Origin: Burkholderiaceae bacterium
GTDB taxonomy: Bacteria > Pseudomonadota > Gammaproteobacteria > Burkholderiales > Burkholderiaceae_C
Direction of reading: 5' to 3'
Assembly: GCA_019745555.1 (NCBI GenBank)
Contig: JAIESX010000036.1
Span: forward strand, 1-53,722
DNA length: 53,722 bases
Below are positions 23,787-32,522 of the stretch, in pieces; the first letter of the stretch is position 1, and each line of letters opens with the position of its first letter. The position numbers were made by a program, and so were the translations under genes. Under the pieces are notes generated by a model. It did no database searches. It had not been told where the DNA came from and saw only the letters and a program-made list of their open reading frames with translations.

Positions 23787-24490
23787 CGCTCCACTTTCTG
23801 ATCACGGGCGATGCGCCCGTCCACCAACTCGACAATACGGTCGCAGCGCGCGGCCAGCCGCGGGTCGTGCGTGACCACCACAAAGGACGTGCCGCGCTCG
23901 GCGTGCATGCGGCGCAGCAGGGCAAAGACCTCGTCGGACGAGGCCGTGTCCAGGTTGCCGGTGGGCTCGTCTGCCAGCACCAGCGCGGGGTTCATCACCA
24001 GGGCACGTGCGATCGCCACGCGCTGCTGCATGCCGCCGGACAGCTCGGACGGGCGCTTGTCGAAAGCCCGTGACAGGCCCACGGCGGCCAGCAGCTCGCG
24101 CGCCTGCTGCTCGTGACGCGCGGCGACCCGGCCTTCGGCCATGAGCACGGGCAGGGTCACGTTCTCCACGGCGCTGAAGGCCGGCAGCAGGTGATGAAAC
24201 TGGAAGACAAAGCCCAGGGTGCTGCGCCGGCGCAGCGTGAGCGCCGTATCGTCCAGGGCCTGCACCTCCTCGCCCTGCAGCAGGTAGCGCCCGCTGCTCA
24301 TGCGCTCGAGCAGGCCAACGATGTTGAGCAGCGTGCTCTTGCCCGAACCCGAAGGCCCGATCAGCGCCATGAACTCGCCACGCGCCACGTTCAGGTCCAG
24401 ACCGTGCAGCACCTCGGCCTCGTTGGGCTGGCCCACGTTGTAGGCCTTGCGGACATTGTCCAGCTCGATGAGGAAATCGCCGCCGTTCAT
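23783..24490 (-). CDS. MacB/LolD-type ABC transporter ATP-binding protein
   Basis: A 235-residue ATPase. Walker A is GPSGSGKST, the Q-loop is [10 protein letters not shown], the signature is LSGGMQQR, Walker B is [12 protein letters not shown], and the H-loop is VVTHD. The pattern [10 protein letters not shown] with a three-segment operon places it with the LolD/MacB exporter ATPases, which drive mechanotransmission rather than substrate passage. The ATG at 24490 overlaps the permease stop (ATGA), making coupling clear; the longer upstream frame is a shadow of the permease gene. Confidence 0.95.
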   Translation of the reverse strand: MNGGDFLIELDNVRKAYNVGQPNEAEVLHGLDLNVARGEFMALIGPSGSGKSTLLNIVGLLERMSSGRYLLQGEEVQALDDTALTLRRRSTLGFVFQFHHLLPAFSAVENVTLPVLMAEGRVAARHEQQARELLAAVGLSRAFDKRPSELSGGMQQRVAIARALVMNPALVLADEPTGNLDTASSDEVFALLRRMHAERGTSFVVVTHDPRLAARCDRIVELVDGRIARDQKVER

Positions 24491-25722
24491 ATCCGTATCG
24501 CCTGCGCGGGGTCCATGGCCGCGGCACGACGCGCGGGCGCAATCGCCGCGAGCACGCCGCACAGCGTGGCAATACCCGCCACCTGCAGCGCCGTGGCCAG
24601 CGGCAGGATGATGGAGAACAGGGGCAGTCCGTCCGAGCCGCGTACGAAATGCGTGAAGGCCCAGATCAGCGCCACCGCCAGCAGCACGCCCAGCGCCGAG
24701 CCCAGCGCGCCCACCACCGCCCCCTGGACCAGGAAAACGCGCAGCACCTGGCCGCGCGTGGCACCCATGGCGCGCAGGATGCCGATCTCGCGGCGCTTCT
24801 GCACCACCGACACAACGAGCACGCTGGCGATGCCCAGTACCACCACGATCATGACCACGCCGCGGATCAGGGCAGTGCTGACCGACTGCGCGTTGAGGGC
24901 CGACACGAGCTGCGCATTGTTCTCCTGCCAGCTCTCGACCTTGTAGGGGTAGCGCTGGCGCAGCTCGGCCGCGAGTTCGTTGGCCGTCCAGACGTCCTTG
25001 AGCGTCATGTCCAGCACGGTGACGCCGCCGGGCAGGCCCAGCAGGCTCTGCGCGGCGCGCAGCGGCACGATGACCGTGCGGCGGTTCAGGTCCCTGACGC
25101 CCAGATCCACCAGCGCGGTCACACGCACCGCGTCGCTCACGCTGCGGCTGCCCACCGTGGTCTGCAGGGTCACGCGGTCGCCCACGCGCACGCCGAGGTC
25201 GGCCGCGAGCTCGCGGCCCAGGATGGCTTCGCCCGGGTCCAGCCGCGCACTGCCGCTGACCACCTTGCTGCGCAGACCGACAATACGGTCATAGCGCTCG
25301 AGCTCCACACCCATGAGGGCGATGGCCTGCGCGGCTTCGCCACGCAAGGCCAGGCCCGAGCCCGAGACCATGGGCGAGACCGCAGCGATCGGGCCCATCT
25401 GCTCCAGCAGCGGTACCAGGGCCTGCCAGTTGGCCACCGAACGCAGGCGCTGCACACGCGGCTGCACCTCGCTCAGGGCCACGGACCCGTCGGCGGCCCG
25501 TGCGGGTGTCACCATGTCATCAGGTGCACGCAATACGAGATGGGCCTGGGCCCCGAGCGTCTTGGCCAGCGTGCTGCCCTGCAGGCCGCTGATGAGCGCC
25601 GAGATATAGGCCACCACGGCCACGCCGGCCGCAACGCCGACGATGATGAGCAGGGTCTGCATGCGCCCTTCGCGCAGGAAGCGCAGGGCCACCCGCAGTT
25701 CAAAGCCCAGCCAGCCCTGCAT
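24487..25722 (-). CDS. MacB-type FtsX-family ABC permease
   Basis: A 411-residue inner-membrane protein. A first transmembrane helix at about residues 20-42 (LLIIVGVAAGVAVVAYISAL) is followed by a large periplasmic MacB_PCD domain of some 220 residues. Three C-terminal FtsX helices follow (GVVMIVVVLGIASVLVVSVV, then VVGALGSALGVLLAVALIWA, then LATALQVAGIATLCGVLAA). The cytoplasmic loop RREIGILRAMGATRGQVLRVF is the coupling helix that contacts the ATPase. The 10-base gap after the adaptor gene and four-base overlap with the ATPase gene show an operon. Confidence 0.95.
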   Translation of the reverse strand: MQGWLGFELRVALRFLREGRMQTLLIIVGVAAGVAVVAYISALISGLQGSTLAKTLGAQAHLVLRAPDDMVTPARAADGSVALSEVQPRVQRLRSVANWQALVPLLEQMGPIAAVSPMVSGSGLALRGEAAQAIALMGVELERYDRIVGLRSKVVSGSARLDPGEAILGRELAADLGVRVGDRVTLQTTVGSRSVSDAVRVTALVDLGVRDLNRRTVIVPLRAAQSLLGLPGGVTVLDMTLKDVWTANELAAELRQRYPYKVESWQENNAQLVSALNAQSVSTALIRGVVMIVVVLGIASVLVVSVVQKRREIGILRAMGATRGQVLRVFLVQGAVVGALGSALGVLLAVALIWAFTHFVRGSDGLPLFSIILPLATALQVAGIATLCGVLAAIAPARRAAAMDPAQAIRI

Positions 25723-25733
25723 GGCGATCCGGC

Positions 25734-26879
25734 TCAGCGCCCCATGGCATTGGTCAGCGCCGAGCCGGCGCTGCCGCTGTCGCCACGCGCCGCAACGGGC
25801 AGCTTGTCGACCGGCTGCGCCCGCACGCGCTGCCCCGGCTTGTAACCAGGGCCGATCAGCACGGCCTCGCCCGGCTGCAGGCCTTCGAGCACCTCGACGG
25901 CGGCCAGGGTACGCAGGCCCAGGCGCAGCGTGCGCGCCTGCACCCGCCCGTCCATCACCACCTGCACGCTGGCGTTGTCGCCCCGGCTCTCACGCAGCAG
26001 GGCCAGCGGCAGGGCCAGCGCGCGCTCGCGCCGCGCGGTCTCCACCTCGACCGAGAGCGTCATGTCCTCACGCAGGAAAGCCGGCGCATCGCCCAGCAGA
26101 TTGAACTTGACCTCCACGGCGCCGCGCTGCGCATCGACCAGCGGCGCGATGCTGAGCACACGCGCCGCGAAGCGTTCGGCCGCATAGGCGTCGGCCACCA
26201 CGCTGGCCGGCTGGCCGACACGCAGCTGGTCGAGAAAGCGCTCGTCCACCTGCGCCACAAGTTGTGTGGGCCCGGCCAGGGCCAGGCTCATCAGGGCCTT
26301 GCCCGGCTGCACGATCTGCCCGGGCTCGACCATGCGCGCAAGCACGCGAGCCGCGGCAGGCGCCTCGATGCGGGCCTGCTCCAGGCGTGCGCGCGCGGCC
26401 ACCACGGCGGCACGGGCTGCGCCCTGCTGGGCCTGGGCCACGTCCACCGCGCGCCGCGCCTCGTCGAGCTGCGCGGCGCTGTAGAAGTTCTGTTTCACCA
26501 GCTGTTCGGCGCGCGCCAGGGTGGCGCGGGCAGCCTGCAGGGTGGCCTCGGCCTGGCGCTCGCTGGCCACGGCCTGCGCCTCGGCCGCGCGGAGTTCGTC
26601 GGTTTCGAGCTGGATCAGCGTCTCGCCACGGCGCACCTGGGCGCCCTCTCGCACCCGCACCTGCTCGACCCGCCCGGTCAGCGTACTGCCCACCTCCACG
26701 CGCGAAAGCGTGGCCACGCGGGCCGAGAATTGCAGGGTACGCACCAGCGGGGCCGCCTGCACCACATGGACCGGCGCCTGGGGGGCGCGCAGACCCAGGG
26801 CGAAAAAAGCCAGCAGGCCGGCCACCGGGACCAGGGCCAGCACCACCCAGCGTGTCTTGCCTGCGGGAAGTTTGAACAT
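25734..26879 (-). CDS. Periplasmic adaptor (HlyD/MacA-type) of ABC efflux
   Basis: A 381-residue membrane-fusion protein. A single N-terminal membrane anchor (WVVLALVPVAGLLAFFALGL) precedes a lipoyl-like domain (VEVGSTLTGRVEQVRVREGA) and a long helical hairpin of about 100 residues rich in Ala, Arg and Gln (coiled coil). A beta-barrel and membrane-proximal domain follow (PGEAVLIGPGYKPGQRV). It lies upstream of the FtsX-type permease and would link it to an outer-membrane component. It starts 23 bases after the ruvB stop and may share ruvB transcription. Confidence 0.93.
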   Translation of the reverse strand: MFKLPAGKTRWVVLALVPVAGLLAFFALGLRAPQAPVHVVQAAPLVRTLQFSARVATLSRVEVGSTLTGRVEQVRVREGAQVRRGETLIQLETDELRAAEAQAVASERQAEATLQAARATLARAEQLVKQNFYSAAQLDEARRAVDVAQAQQGAARAAVVAARARLEQARIEAPAAARVLARMVEPGQIVQPGKALMSLALAGPTQLVAQVDERFLDQLRVGQPASVVADAYAAERFAARVLSIAPLVDAQRGAVEVKFNLLGDAPAFLREDMTLSVEVETARRERALALPLALLRESRGDNASVQVVMDGRVQARTLRLGLRTLAAVEVLEGLQPGEAVLIGPGYKPGQRVRAQPVDKLPVAARGDSGSAGSALTNAMGR

Positions 26880-26902
26880 GGTGGTTCAGCCGAGGCCGGA
26901 GA

Positions 26903-27961
26903 TCAGGCCTCGAACAGGCTGCCGTCGGTCCTGGGCGGGGCCACGCCCAGGTGGCGGTAGGCCGCCAGCGTGGCGATGCGCCCGCGCGGCGTGCGCTGCA
27001 GAAAGCCCTGCTGGATCAGGTAGGGCTCGATCACGTCCTCGATCGTTCCGGCCTCCTCGCCGATGCTGGCGGCGATGTTGTCCAGGCCCACGGGGCCGCC
27101 GTCGAAGCGGTGGATCACGGCCTCCAGCAGCTTGCGGTCCATGAGGTCGAAGCCCTGGGGGTCCACATCCAGCATGGCCAGGGCCTTTTGCGCGATGTCC
27201 TTGCTGATGTGGCCCGTGCCCTTGACGTCGGCGTAGTCGCGCACACGGCGCAGCAGGCGGTTGGCGATGCGCGGGGTGCCGCGCGAGCGGCGCGCGATCT
27301 CGAAGCCGCCCTCGGCGTCCATGGGCGCGTTGAGCAGGCCGGCGCTGCGCGTGACGATGCGCGCCAGCTCCTCGGCCGAATAGAACTCCAGCCGTGCCAC
27401 GATACCGAAACGGTCGCGCAGGGGGTTGGTCAGCATGCCGGCGCGCGTGGTCGCACCCACCAGGGTGAAGGGCTGCAGGTCCAGCTTGATGCTGCGCGCG
27501 GCCGGGCCCTCGCCGATCATGATGTCGATCTGGTAGTCCTCCAGCGCCGGGTAGAGGATTTCCTCGACCACGGGCGAGAGGCGGTGGATCTCGTCGATGA
27601 AGAGCACATCGTTCTTCTCGAGGTTGGTCAGCAGCGCCGCCAGGTCCTTGGGCTTCTCGAGCACGGGGCCGCTGGTCTGGCGCAGGTTGACGCCGAGCTC
27701 GGCCGCGATGATGTGCGAGAGCGTGGTCTTGCCCAGGCCCGGCGGACCGAAGAGCAGCACATGGTCCAGTGCCTCTTCACGCTTGCGCGCCGCGCCGATG
27801 AAGATCTCCAGCTGCTCGCGCACCTTGGCCTGGCCCACGTACTCGTCGAGCAGCTTGGGTCGCAGCGCGCGTTCGATGGCCTCCTCGCCTGGTGAAACGG
27901 GCGCGGCCGAGACCACGCGCGGGCCGCTGGGCATGTCGAAATCGTCGGTCTGGATGCTCAC
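26903..27961 (-). CDS. ruvB: Holliday junction branch-migration helicase RuvB
   Basis: AAA+ motor of 352 residues that drives Holliday junction branch migration with RuvA. Walker A is [10 protein letters not shown] near residue 66, Walker [10 protein letters not shown], sensor 1 [10 protein letters not shown], and the C-terminal winged-helix DNA-binding region ends [16 protein letters not shown]. The N-terminus [11 protein letters not shown] is standard. Separated from ruvA by two unrelated genes in this genome. It is divergent from the carbonic anhydrase gene. Confidence 0.98.
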   Translation of the reverse strand: MSIQTDDFDMPSGPRVVSAAPVSPGEEAIERALRPKLLDEYVGQAKVREQLEIFIGAARKREEALDHVLLFGPPGLGKTTLSHIIAAELGVNLRQTSGPVLEKPKDLAALLTNLEKNDVLFIDEIHRLSPVVEEILYPALEDYQIDIMIGEGPAARSIKLDLQPFTLVGATTRAGMLTNPLRDRFGIVARLEFYSAEELARIVTRSAGLLNAPMDAEGGFEIARRSRGTPRIANRLLRRVRDYADVKGTGHISKDIAQKALAMLDVDPQGFDLMDRKLLEAVIHRFDGGPVGLDNIAASIGEEAGTIEDVIEPYLIQQGFLQRTPRGRIATLAAYRHLGVAPPRTDGSLFEA

Positions 27962-28068
27962 GGACAGGTCGCAGTGCAGGGGAATGAGGGGCTTTTCCGA
28001 CTATAGCCGACCTCAAGTGCTAGCCTGTTCCTGCCGATAGCATACAAACGAAGTCCCGCTCCCTGCCC

Positions 28069-29178
28069 ATGACAAAAAGCCCCCGCACCCTGCCCATGGT
28101 CCGCCTGGCCCTGCTGACGTTCTTGCTGGCCAGCGGTGTGCATGCGCAGGAACCGCCCCCCGCGACACCCTTGCCCGTCACGGGGCCTGCCGCGGCCCCG
28201 GCGCCCGAAGCACCGACGCCCCCGGCACGCGTGGAGGGCACGCGCATCGACATCGAGTCCCAGCTGCGCGACGCCATGAACAGCGGGGACCCGACCAAGA
28301 AGAAGCTCAACCTGCTGATCGACCGCAAGAGCGCCAGCGGCAGCCTGGCCCCGGGCTCGCCGCCGCCGCTCAACCCCGTGGACCATCTGCAGCGCGAACC
28401 GGGCATCGTCATCCGCCAGCAGCGTGCAGCGCCCAAGCCCGCACCCAAGCAAGCCGCGCCGGTCTACAAGAACATCCCCTGGAGTTATGAAGGCGAAGGC
28501 GGCCCGGGCCACTGGGCCCAGCTCAAGCCTGAGTACACCACCTGCGCCAGCGGTCAGCGCCAGTCACCCATCGCCATCGAGGACGCCGACACGCTCAAGG
28601 GTCCGGCCGAGGCCATCGCCTTCAACTACATGCCCAGCTCGGGCACGGTGGTCAACAATGGCCACACCATCGAAGTCCAGCTCAGCGGCGACAACAGCCT
28701 CACGGTGCGCGGGCAGACCTACCGCCTGCAGCAGTTCCACTTCCACCACCCGGCGGAGGAACGCATCAACAGCCGTGTCTACCCCATGGTGGCGCACTTC
28801 GTGCACCGCAGCGACGCGGGGCAGCTGGCCGTGCTGGCCGTGCTGCTGGAAGAAGGCCCGGCCAACCCGCTGATCCAGAAGGTGTGGACGCACATGCCGC
28901 TGGACGTGAAAGACCACGTGCCGCTGCCGGCGGACCTGATCCACGTGGGCGAGATCCTGCCGCGCGACCAGCGCTACTACCAGTACATGGGCTCCCTGAC
29001 CACGCCGCCCTGCACTGAGGGCGTGCTCTGGCTCGTCCTCAAGCAGCCGGCCAGCATCAGCGCCGAGCAGTTGCGCCTCTTCAGCCAGCTCTACCCGCAC
29101 AACGCGCGCCCGGTGCAGTCGCTCAACGGCCGGCCCGTGCGCGACGCCCTGCTGATTGCGCCCGGCGGGCGGCCTTGA
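28069..29178 (+). CDS. Periplasmic alpha-type carbonic anhydrase with N-terminal extension
   Basis: A 369-residue protein. A signal peptide (LALLTFLLASGVHAQ) is followed by about 125 residues of Pro/Ala-rich extension (EPPPATPLPVTGPAAAPAPE) without recognisable fold. The alpha-carbonic-anhydrase domain then starts near WSYEGEGGPGHWAQL. Zinc ligands are the His pair in QFHFHHP and the third His in AHFVHR; GSLTTPPCTEGV is the conserved substrate-pocket loop, and QSPIAI the usual early motif. It hydrates CO2 in the periplasm. Bacterial alpha enzymes are usually about 250 residues, so the extension is unusual and may tether the enzyme to the wall or a partner. The 107-base gap shared with ruvB holds both promoters. 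Confidence 0.93.
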   Translation: MTKSPRTLPMVRLALLTFLLASGVHAQEPPPATPLPVTGPAAAPAPEAPTPPARVEGTRIDIESQLRDAMNSGDPTKKKLNLLIDRKSASGSLAPGSPPPLNPVDHLQREPGIVIRQQRAAPKPAPKQAAPVYKNIPWSYEGEGGPGHWAQLKPEYTTCASGQRQSPIAIEDADTLKGPAEAIAFNYMPSSGTVVNNGHTIEVQLSGDNSLTVRGQTYRLQQFHFHHPAEERINSRVYPMVAHFVHRSDAGQLAVLAVLLEEGPANPLIQKVWTHMPLDVKDHVPLPADLIHVGEILPRDQRYYQYMGSLTTPPCTEGVLWLVLKQPASISAEQLRLFSQLYPHNARPVQSLNGRPVRDALLIAPGGRP

Positions 29179-29181
29179 GGC

Positions 29182-29562
29182 TCAGCCCCAGAGACGCCAG
29201 GCCCACATCAGGCCCAGCGCGGCCAGTGCCAGCCAGATCGCCACGATGACGGCGCCCGCCACGCGGCTCACGCGCTGGCGGCGTTCCTGCACCAGCGAGC
29301 GGCATTCGGCCAGCACGGCCGGTGGCACCAGGCGGATGGCCAACCAGATACCCAGCGGAATCAGCAGCAGGTCATCGAGCAGCCCCAGCACGGGAATGAA
29401 ATCCGGGATCAGGTCGATCGGGCTGAAGGCATAGGCCACAATGCCGGCCACGAGCAGCTTGGCGTACCAGGGCGTGCCGGGATGGCGCGCCGCGAGATAG
29501 AGCACATGGGTCTCGGCCTTGAGCGCCCGGGCGCGCTGCCTGAGGCCGTCGAGCCAGGCCAT
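29182..29562 (-). CDS. DUF1232 / YkvA family membrane protein
   Basis: A 126-residue protein. The central motif YAFSPIDLIPDFIPVLGLLD is diagnostic of DUF1232, a small membrane-associated family of unknown function. A second hydrophobic helix (GAVIVAIWLALAALGLMWAW) closes the protein. It ends 3 bases from the carbonic anhydrase stop and begins 7 bases after the ruvA stop, so it is probably cotranscribed with ruvA. Confidence 0.9.
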   Translation of the reverse strand: MAWLDGLRQRARALKAETHVLYLAARHPGTPWYAKLLVAGIVAYAFSPIDLIPDFIPVLGLLDDLLLIPLGIWLAIRLVPPAVLAECRSLVQERRQRVSRVAGAVIVAIWLALAALGLMWAWRLWG

Positions 29563-29569
29563 GGCGAGC

Positions 29570-30145
29570 CTACTTGGCCAGCGCCTTCAGCGCAAGCTTG
29601 ATGCCCTCGCTCACGCCCACGTCCTTGGGCAGGGACTTGAGGGTGAGAGCGGCCTCCTTGTCGCTGTAGCCCAGGGCCAGCAGCGCCTGCAGGATGTCGG
29701 CCTGCGCATCGCTGCCGGGCTGCGCCTGTGGCGCGCCCAGATCAGCACCCAGCTTGCCCTTGAGCTCGAGCAGCAGGCGCTCGGCCGTCTTTTTGCCGAT
29801 GCCCGGCACCTTGGTCAGACGCCCGGCCTCCTGCTGCGTCACGGCCTGGGCCAGCTCGCCCACGCTCATGCCCGAAAGCACAGCCAGCGCGGTGCGCGGC
29901 CCCACGCCCGAGATCTTGATCAGCTCGCGAAAGGCCGCGCGCTCGGTCGTGGTGCCAAAGCCATAGAGCAGCTGCGCATCCTCGCGCACCACGAAGTGGG
30001 TGAGCAGCGTGACCTTCTCGCCCAGATTGGGCAGGTTGTAGAAGGTGCTCATGGAGACCTGCACCTCGTAACCGACGCCGTTGCAGTCCACGAGGACTTC
30101 GGGGGGATTCTTTTCGAGGAGGGTGCCGGAGAGCCTGCCGATCAT
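29570..30145 (-). CDS. ruvA: Holliday junction DNA helicase subunit RuvA
   Basis: A 191-residue protein that tetramerises on Holliday junctions and recruits RuvB. The N-terminal OB fold starts [12 protein letters not shown]. Two helix-hairpin-helix motifs are visible: [18 protein letters not shown] and [20 protein letters not shown]. The C-terminal domain III that contacts RuvB follows a flexible linker ([12 protein letters not shown]). It is divergent from ybeZ across a 40-base gap. ruvC is not in the window. Confidence 0.97.
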   Translation of the reverse strand: MIGRLSGTLLEKNPPEVLVDCNGVGYEVQVSMSTFYNLPNLGEKVTLLTHFVVREDAQLLYGFGTTTERAAFRELIKISGVGPRTALAVLSGMSVGELAQAVTQQEAGRLTKVPGIGKKTAERLLLELKGKLGADLGAPQAQPGSDAQADILQALLALGYSDKEAALTLKSLPKDVGVSEGIKLALKALAK

Positions 30146-30185
30146 GAGACGCCTATGATTGGGGTTGTTATCGAAGGATTATCAG

Positions 30186-31139
30186 TTGATTCTGCGCCAC
30201 CTCTTCTCCCCGCCCAACAACACCCGCCTGGCCCACCTCTGCGGACCGGCCGACGAACACCTGCGCATCATCGAGACCGCGCTCAACGTCAAGATCGCGC
30301 ATCGCCACGAGCAGTTCAAGGTGGACGGCGCCAAGAAGCAGGCCCAGCGCGCCATGGAAGTGCTGCAGGCGCTGTATGAAATCGCCCAGCGCCCCATCGA
30401 GGAGGCCCATGTGCAGCTCATGCTGGCCGGCGACAGCAGCATGCCGCTGGAAGAAGGCGCCGACGGCAGCACCGTGCTGCAGACGCGCCGTCACGAGCTG
30501 CGCGCACGCACGCCCAACCAGGCCCTGTACCTGGAGAGCATCGCCAGCCACGACATCACCATGGGCATCGGCCCGGCCGGCACCGGCAAGACCTATCTGG
30601 CCGTGGCCGCCGCTGTGGACGCGCTGGAGCGCAGTACCGTGCAGCGCATCGTGCTGACCCGACCGGCCGTGGAAGCCGGCGAACGCCTGGGCTTCCTGCC
30701 CGGCGACCTGACGCAGAAGGTGGACCCCTATCTGCGCCCGCTCTACGACGCGCTCTACGACCTCATGGGTTTCGAGAAGGTGCAGAAGGCCTTCGAGCGC
30801 AACGCGCTGGAGATCGCGCCCCTGGCCTTCATGCGCGGGCGCACGCTGAACAACGCCTTTGTCATCCTGGACGAAGCGCAGAACACCACGCCCGAGCAGA
30901 TGAAAATGTTCCTCACACGCATCGGCTTCGGCTCGCGCGCCGTGGTCACCGGCGACGTGAGCCAGATCGACCTGCCCAAGACCCAGCTCAGCGGCCTGAT
31001 CGACGCCGAGCGCGTGCTCAAGCGCGTCAAAGGTATCGCCATCTGCCGCTTCACCAGCGCCGACGTGGTGCGCCACCCTCTGGTGGCGCGCATCGTCGAT
31101 GCCTACGACAAGCAGCGCAAGCCGGGGGAAAGCGCATGA
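30186..31139 (+). CDS. ybeZ: PhoH-like ATPase YbeZ
   Basis: A 317-residue P-loop ATPase of the PhoH family, usually linked with YbeY in rRNA processing. Walker A is GPAGTGKTYLAV, Walker B ALEIAPLAFMRG followed by FVILDEAQNTT, and GDVSQIDLP is a further family signature. I place the start at a TTG (30186) because a GAAGGA Shine-Dalgarno lies 7 bases upstream and the resulting MILRHLFSPPNNTRLAHL is the usual beginning; another TTG at 30159 is in frame. Four-base overlap with ybeY. Confidence 0.93.
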   Translation: MILRHLFSPPNNTRLAHLCGPADEHLRIIETALNVKIAHRHEQFKVDGAKKQAQRAMEVLQALYEIAQRPIEEAHVQLMLAGDSSMPLEEGADGSTVLQTRRHELRARTPNQALYLESIASHDITMGIGPAGTGKTYLAVAAAVDALERSTVQRIVLTRPAVEAGERLGFLPGDLTQKVDPYLRPLYDALYDLMGFEKVQKAFERNALEIAPLAFMRGRTLNNAFVILDEAQNTTPEQMKMFLTRIGFGSRAVVTGDVSQIDLPKTQLSGLIDAERVLKRVKGIAICRFTSADVVRHPLVARIVDAYDKQRKPGESA

Positions 31140-31588
31140 GCCTGCCTGAGCTCGACCTGTCCCTGCAGTTCGGCGCCGCCGTGCCCGAGGCCCACAAGAA
31201 GCTGCTGGGCAAGGCCCGCGTCACACGCTGGATGCGCATGGCCCTGCTGCGTAATGCGGAGATCACCGTGCGCATCGTCGGCACGGCCGAAGGCCGCACG
31301 CTCAACCGCGAGTACCGCCAAAAGGACTACGCCACCAATGTGCTGACCTTTGACTACACGCGCGAGCCCGTGGTCAGCGCCGACCTGGTGCTCTGCGCGC
31401 CCGTGGTGGCGAAGGAAGCCAAGGAACAGAACAAGACCCTCGAAGAGCATTACGCCCACCTGCTGGTGCACGGCACCTTGCATGCGCAGGGTTACGAGCA
31501 CGAGACCAACGAGGTCGATGCGCTGGAGATGGAGGCACTGGAGGTCTTGTTGATGCAGGGGATGGGGTACGGGAATCCGTACGAATAG
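31136..31588 (+). CDS. ybeY: Endoribonuclease YbeY
   Basis: A 150-residue zinc-dependent single-strand RNase involved in 16S rRNA 3' maturation and ribosome quality control. The catalytic H3 motif appears as HGTLHAQGYEHE near residues 115-126. The preceding core includes TLNREYRQKDYATNVLTF. It is coupled to ybeZ by an ATGA overlap and ends 7 bases from the opposing dtd stop. Confidence 0.96.
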   Translation: MSLPELDLSLQFGAAVPEAHKKLLGKARVTRWMRMALLRNAEITVRIVGTAEGRTLNREYRQKDYATNVLTFDYTREPVVSADLVLCAPVVAKEAKEQNKTLEEHYAHLLVHGTLHAQGYEHETNEVDALEMEALEVLLMQGMGYGNPYE

Positions 31589-31595
31589 CCCCCAT

Positions 31596-32039
31596 TCAGA
31601 CCTGCATGCGCATCGGGATGGTCACTGGCCCATCGTTGACCAGGTGCACCTGCATGTCGGCCGCGAACTGACCGGTCTGCACAACGGGGTGTGCAGCGCG
31701 CGCCCGGGTCACAAAATCTTCGTACAGCCGCCGCCCGTCCTCGGGCGGCGCGGCGTTGGTGAAGCTGGGGCGGTTGCCGCCCGTGGTGTCGGCGGCCAGG
31801 GTGAACTGGCTCACGATCAGGAGGCCACCGCCCACATCCTGCACGCTGCGGTTCATCTTGCCGGCTTCATCGCTGAAGACGCGCAGCTTGAGGATCTTGG
31901 CCAGCAGCTTGTCACCGGTGGCTTCGCTGTCGCCGCGTTCGGCGCAGACCAGGACCAGCAGGCCGGCATCGATGGTGCCGACGACCTCGCCCGCGATCTC
32001 GACGCGGGCTTCCTTCACACGTTGGAGTAGAGCAAGCAT
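31596..32039 (-). CDS. dtd: D-aminoacyl-tRNA deacylase
   Basis: A 147-residue enzyme that removes D-amino acids (and glycine mischarged on tRNA-Ala) from tRNAs. It opens [15 protein letters not shown], has the catalytic SQFTLAAD motif near residue 77 and the Gly-Pro motif within NDGPVTIPM near the C-terminus. The downstream side faces ybeY; upstream, 30 bases separate it from the thioredoxin-like gene on the same strand. Confidence 0.96.
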   Translation of the reverse strand: MLALLQRVKEARVEIAGEVVGTIDAGLLVLVCAERGDSEATGDKLLAKILKLRVFSDEAGKMNRSVQDVGGGLLIVSQFTLAADTTGGNRPSFTNAAPPEDGRRLYEDFVTRARAAHPVVQTGQFAADMQVHLVNDGPVTIPMRMQV

Positions 32040-32069
32040 GCGGTGTTTATACCGCGAGGCTCTGGCGGC

Positions 32070-32522
32070 TCAGCGCAACCGGGCGCGCGCCTGTTCCAGA
32101 CGCTGGTCCAGATAGGCGCCGTAGAAATCGGGGATCGAGCCGCCGACCAGACGTTCGGCCAGCTCCTCGCCCTTGGGCCCGAGGAAGAGCAGGGTAGGCG
32201 CGACCGTCACGCGGCGCGCGCGCACGAAGTCGTCGTGCACGATGGTGCGGCCGTCGACGTCCTTGAGCTGGCGGCGGCTGCGCATGTCCACCTGCACCAC
32301 GGGCAGGCCCTGCTGCCGGTGCAGGGGTGCGAGGTATTGGTCGCGCACGATGTGGCAGTAGGCGCAGCCGTCCAGGCTGACCATGAGCACCAGGGGCTCA
32401 TGTCGTGCCCGCGCAGCAGCCAGCGCGCGAGGCAGGTCCTGCGCGTGCGGCAGCGTCGCCGCGCGACCCACCAGCGGCCAGGCGGCCGCGGCCAGCAGCA
32501 GGGCGCGGCGCGTGGCGCTCAC
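32070..32522 (-). CDS. Periplasmic thioredoxin-fold protein
   Basis: A 150-residue secreted thioredoxin-like protein. The N-terminus MSATRRALLLAAAAWPLVGR is a signal peptide. The redox motif is CAYC in MVSLDGCAYCHIV, and the cis-Pro follows in VAPTLLFLG. Similar proteins (SoxW-like or thiol-disulfide helpers) keep cysteines of periplasmic sulfur enzymes reduced. Its start overlaps the stop of the upstream metallohydrolase by four bases, so the pair is co-translated and probably functionally linked to the sulfur genes to the right. Confidence 0.85.
   Translation of the reverse strand: MSATRRALLLAAAAWPLVGRAATLPHAQDLPRALAAARARHEPLVLMVSLDGCAYCHIVRDQYLAPLHRQQGLPVVQVDMRSRRQLKDVDGRTIVHDDFVRARRVTVAPTLLFLGPKGEELAERLVGGSIPDFYGAYLDQRLEQARARLR

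Noticed and set aside
24649..25845. 398-residue plus-strand frame antisense to the FtsX-type permease
   Set aside because: His- and Asp-rich shadow frame; the opposite strand has transmembrane helices and a conserved coupling loop.
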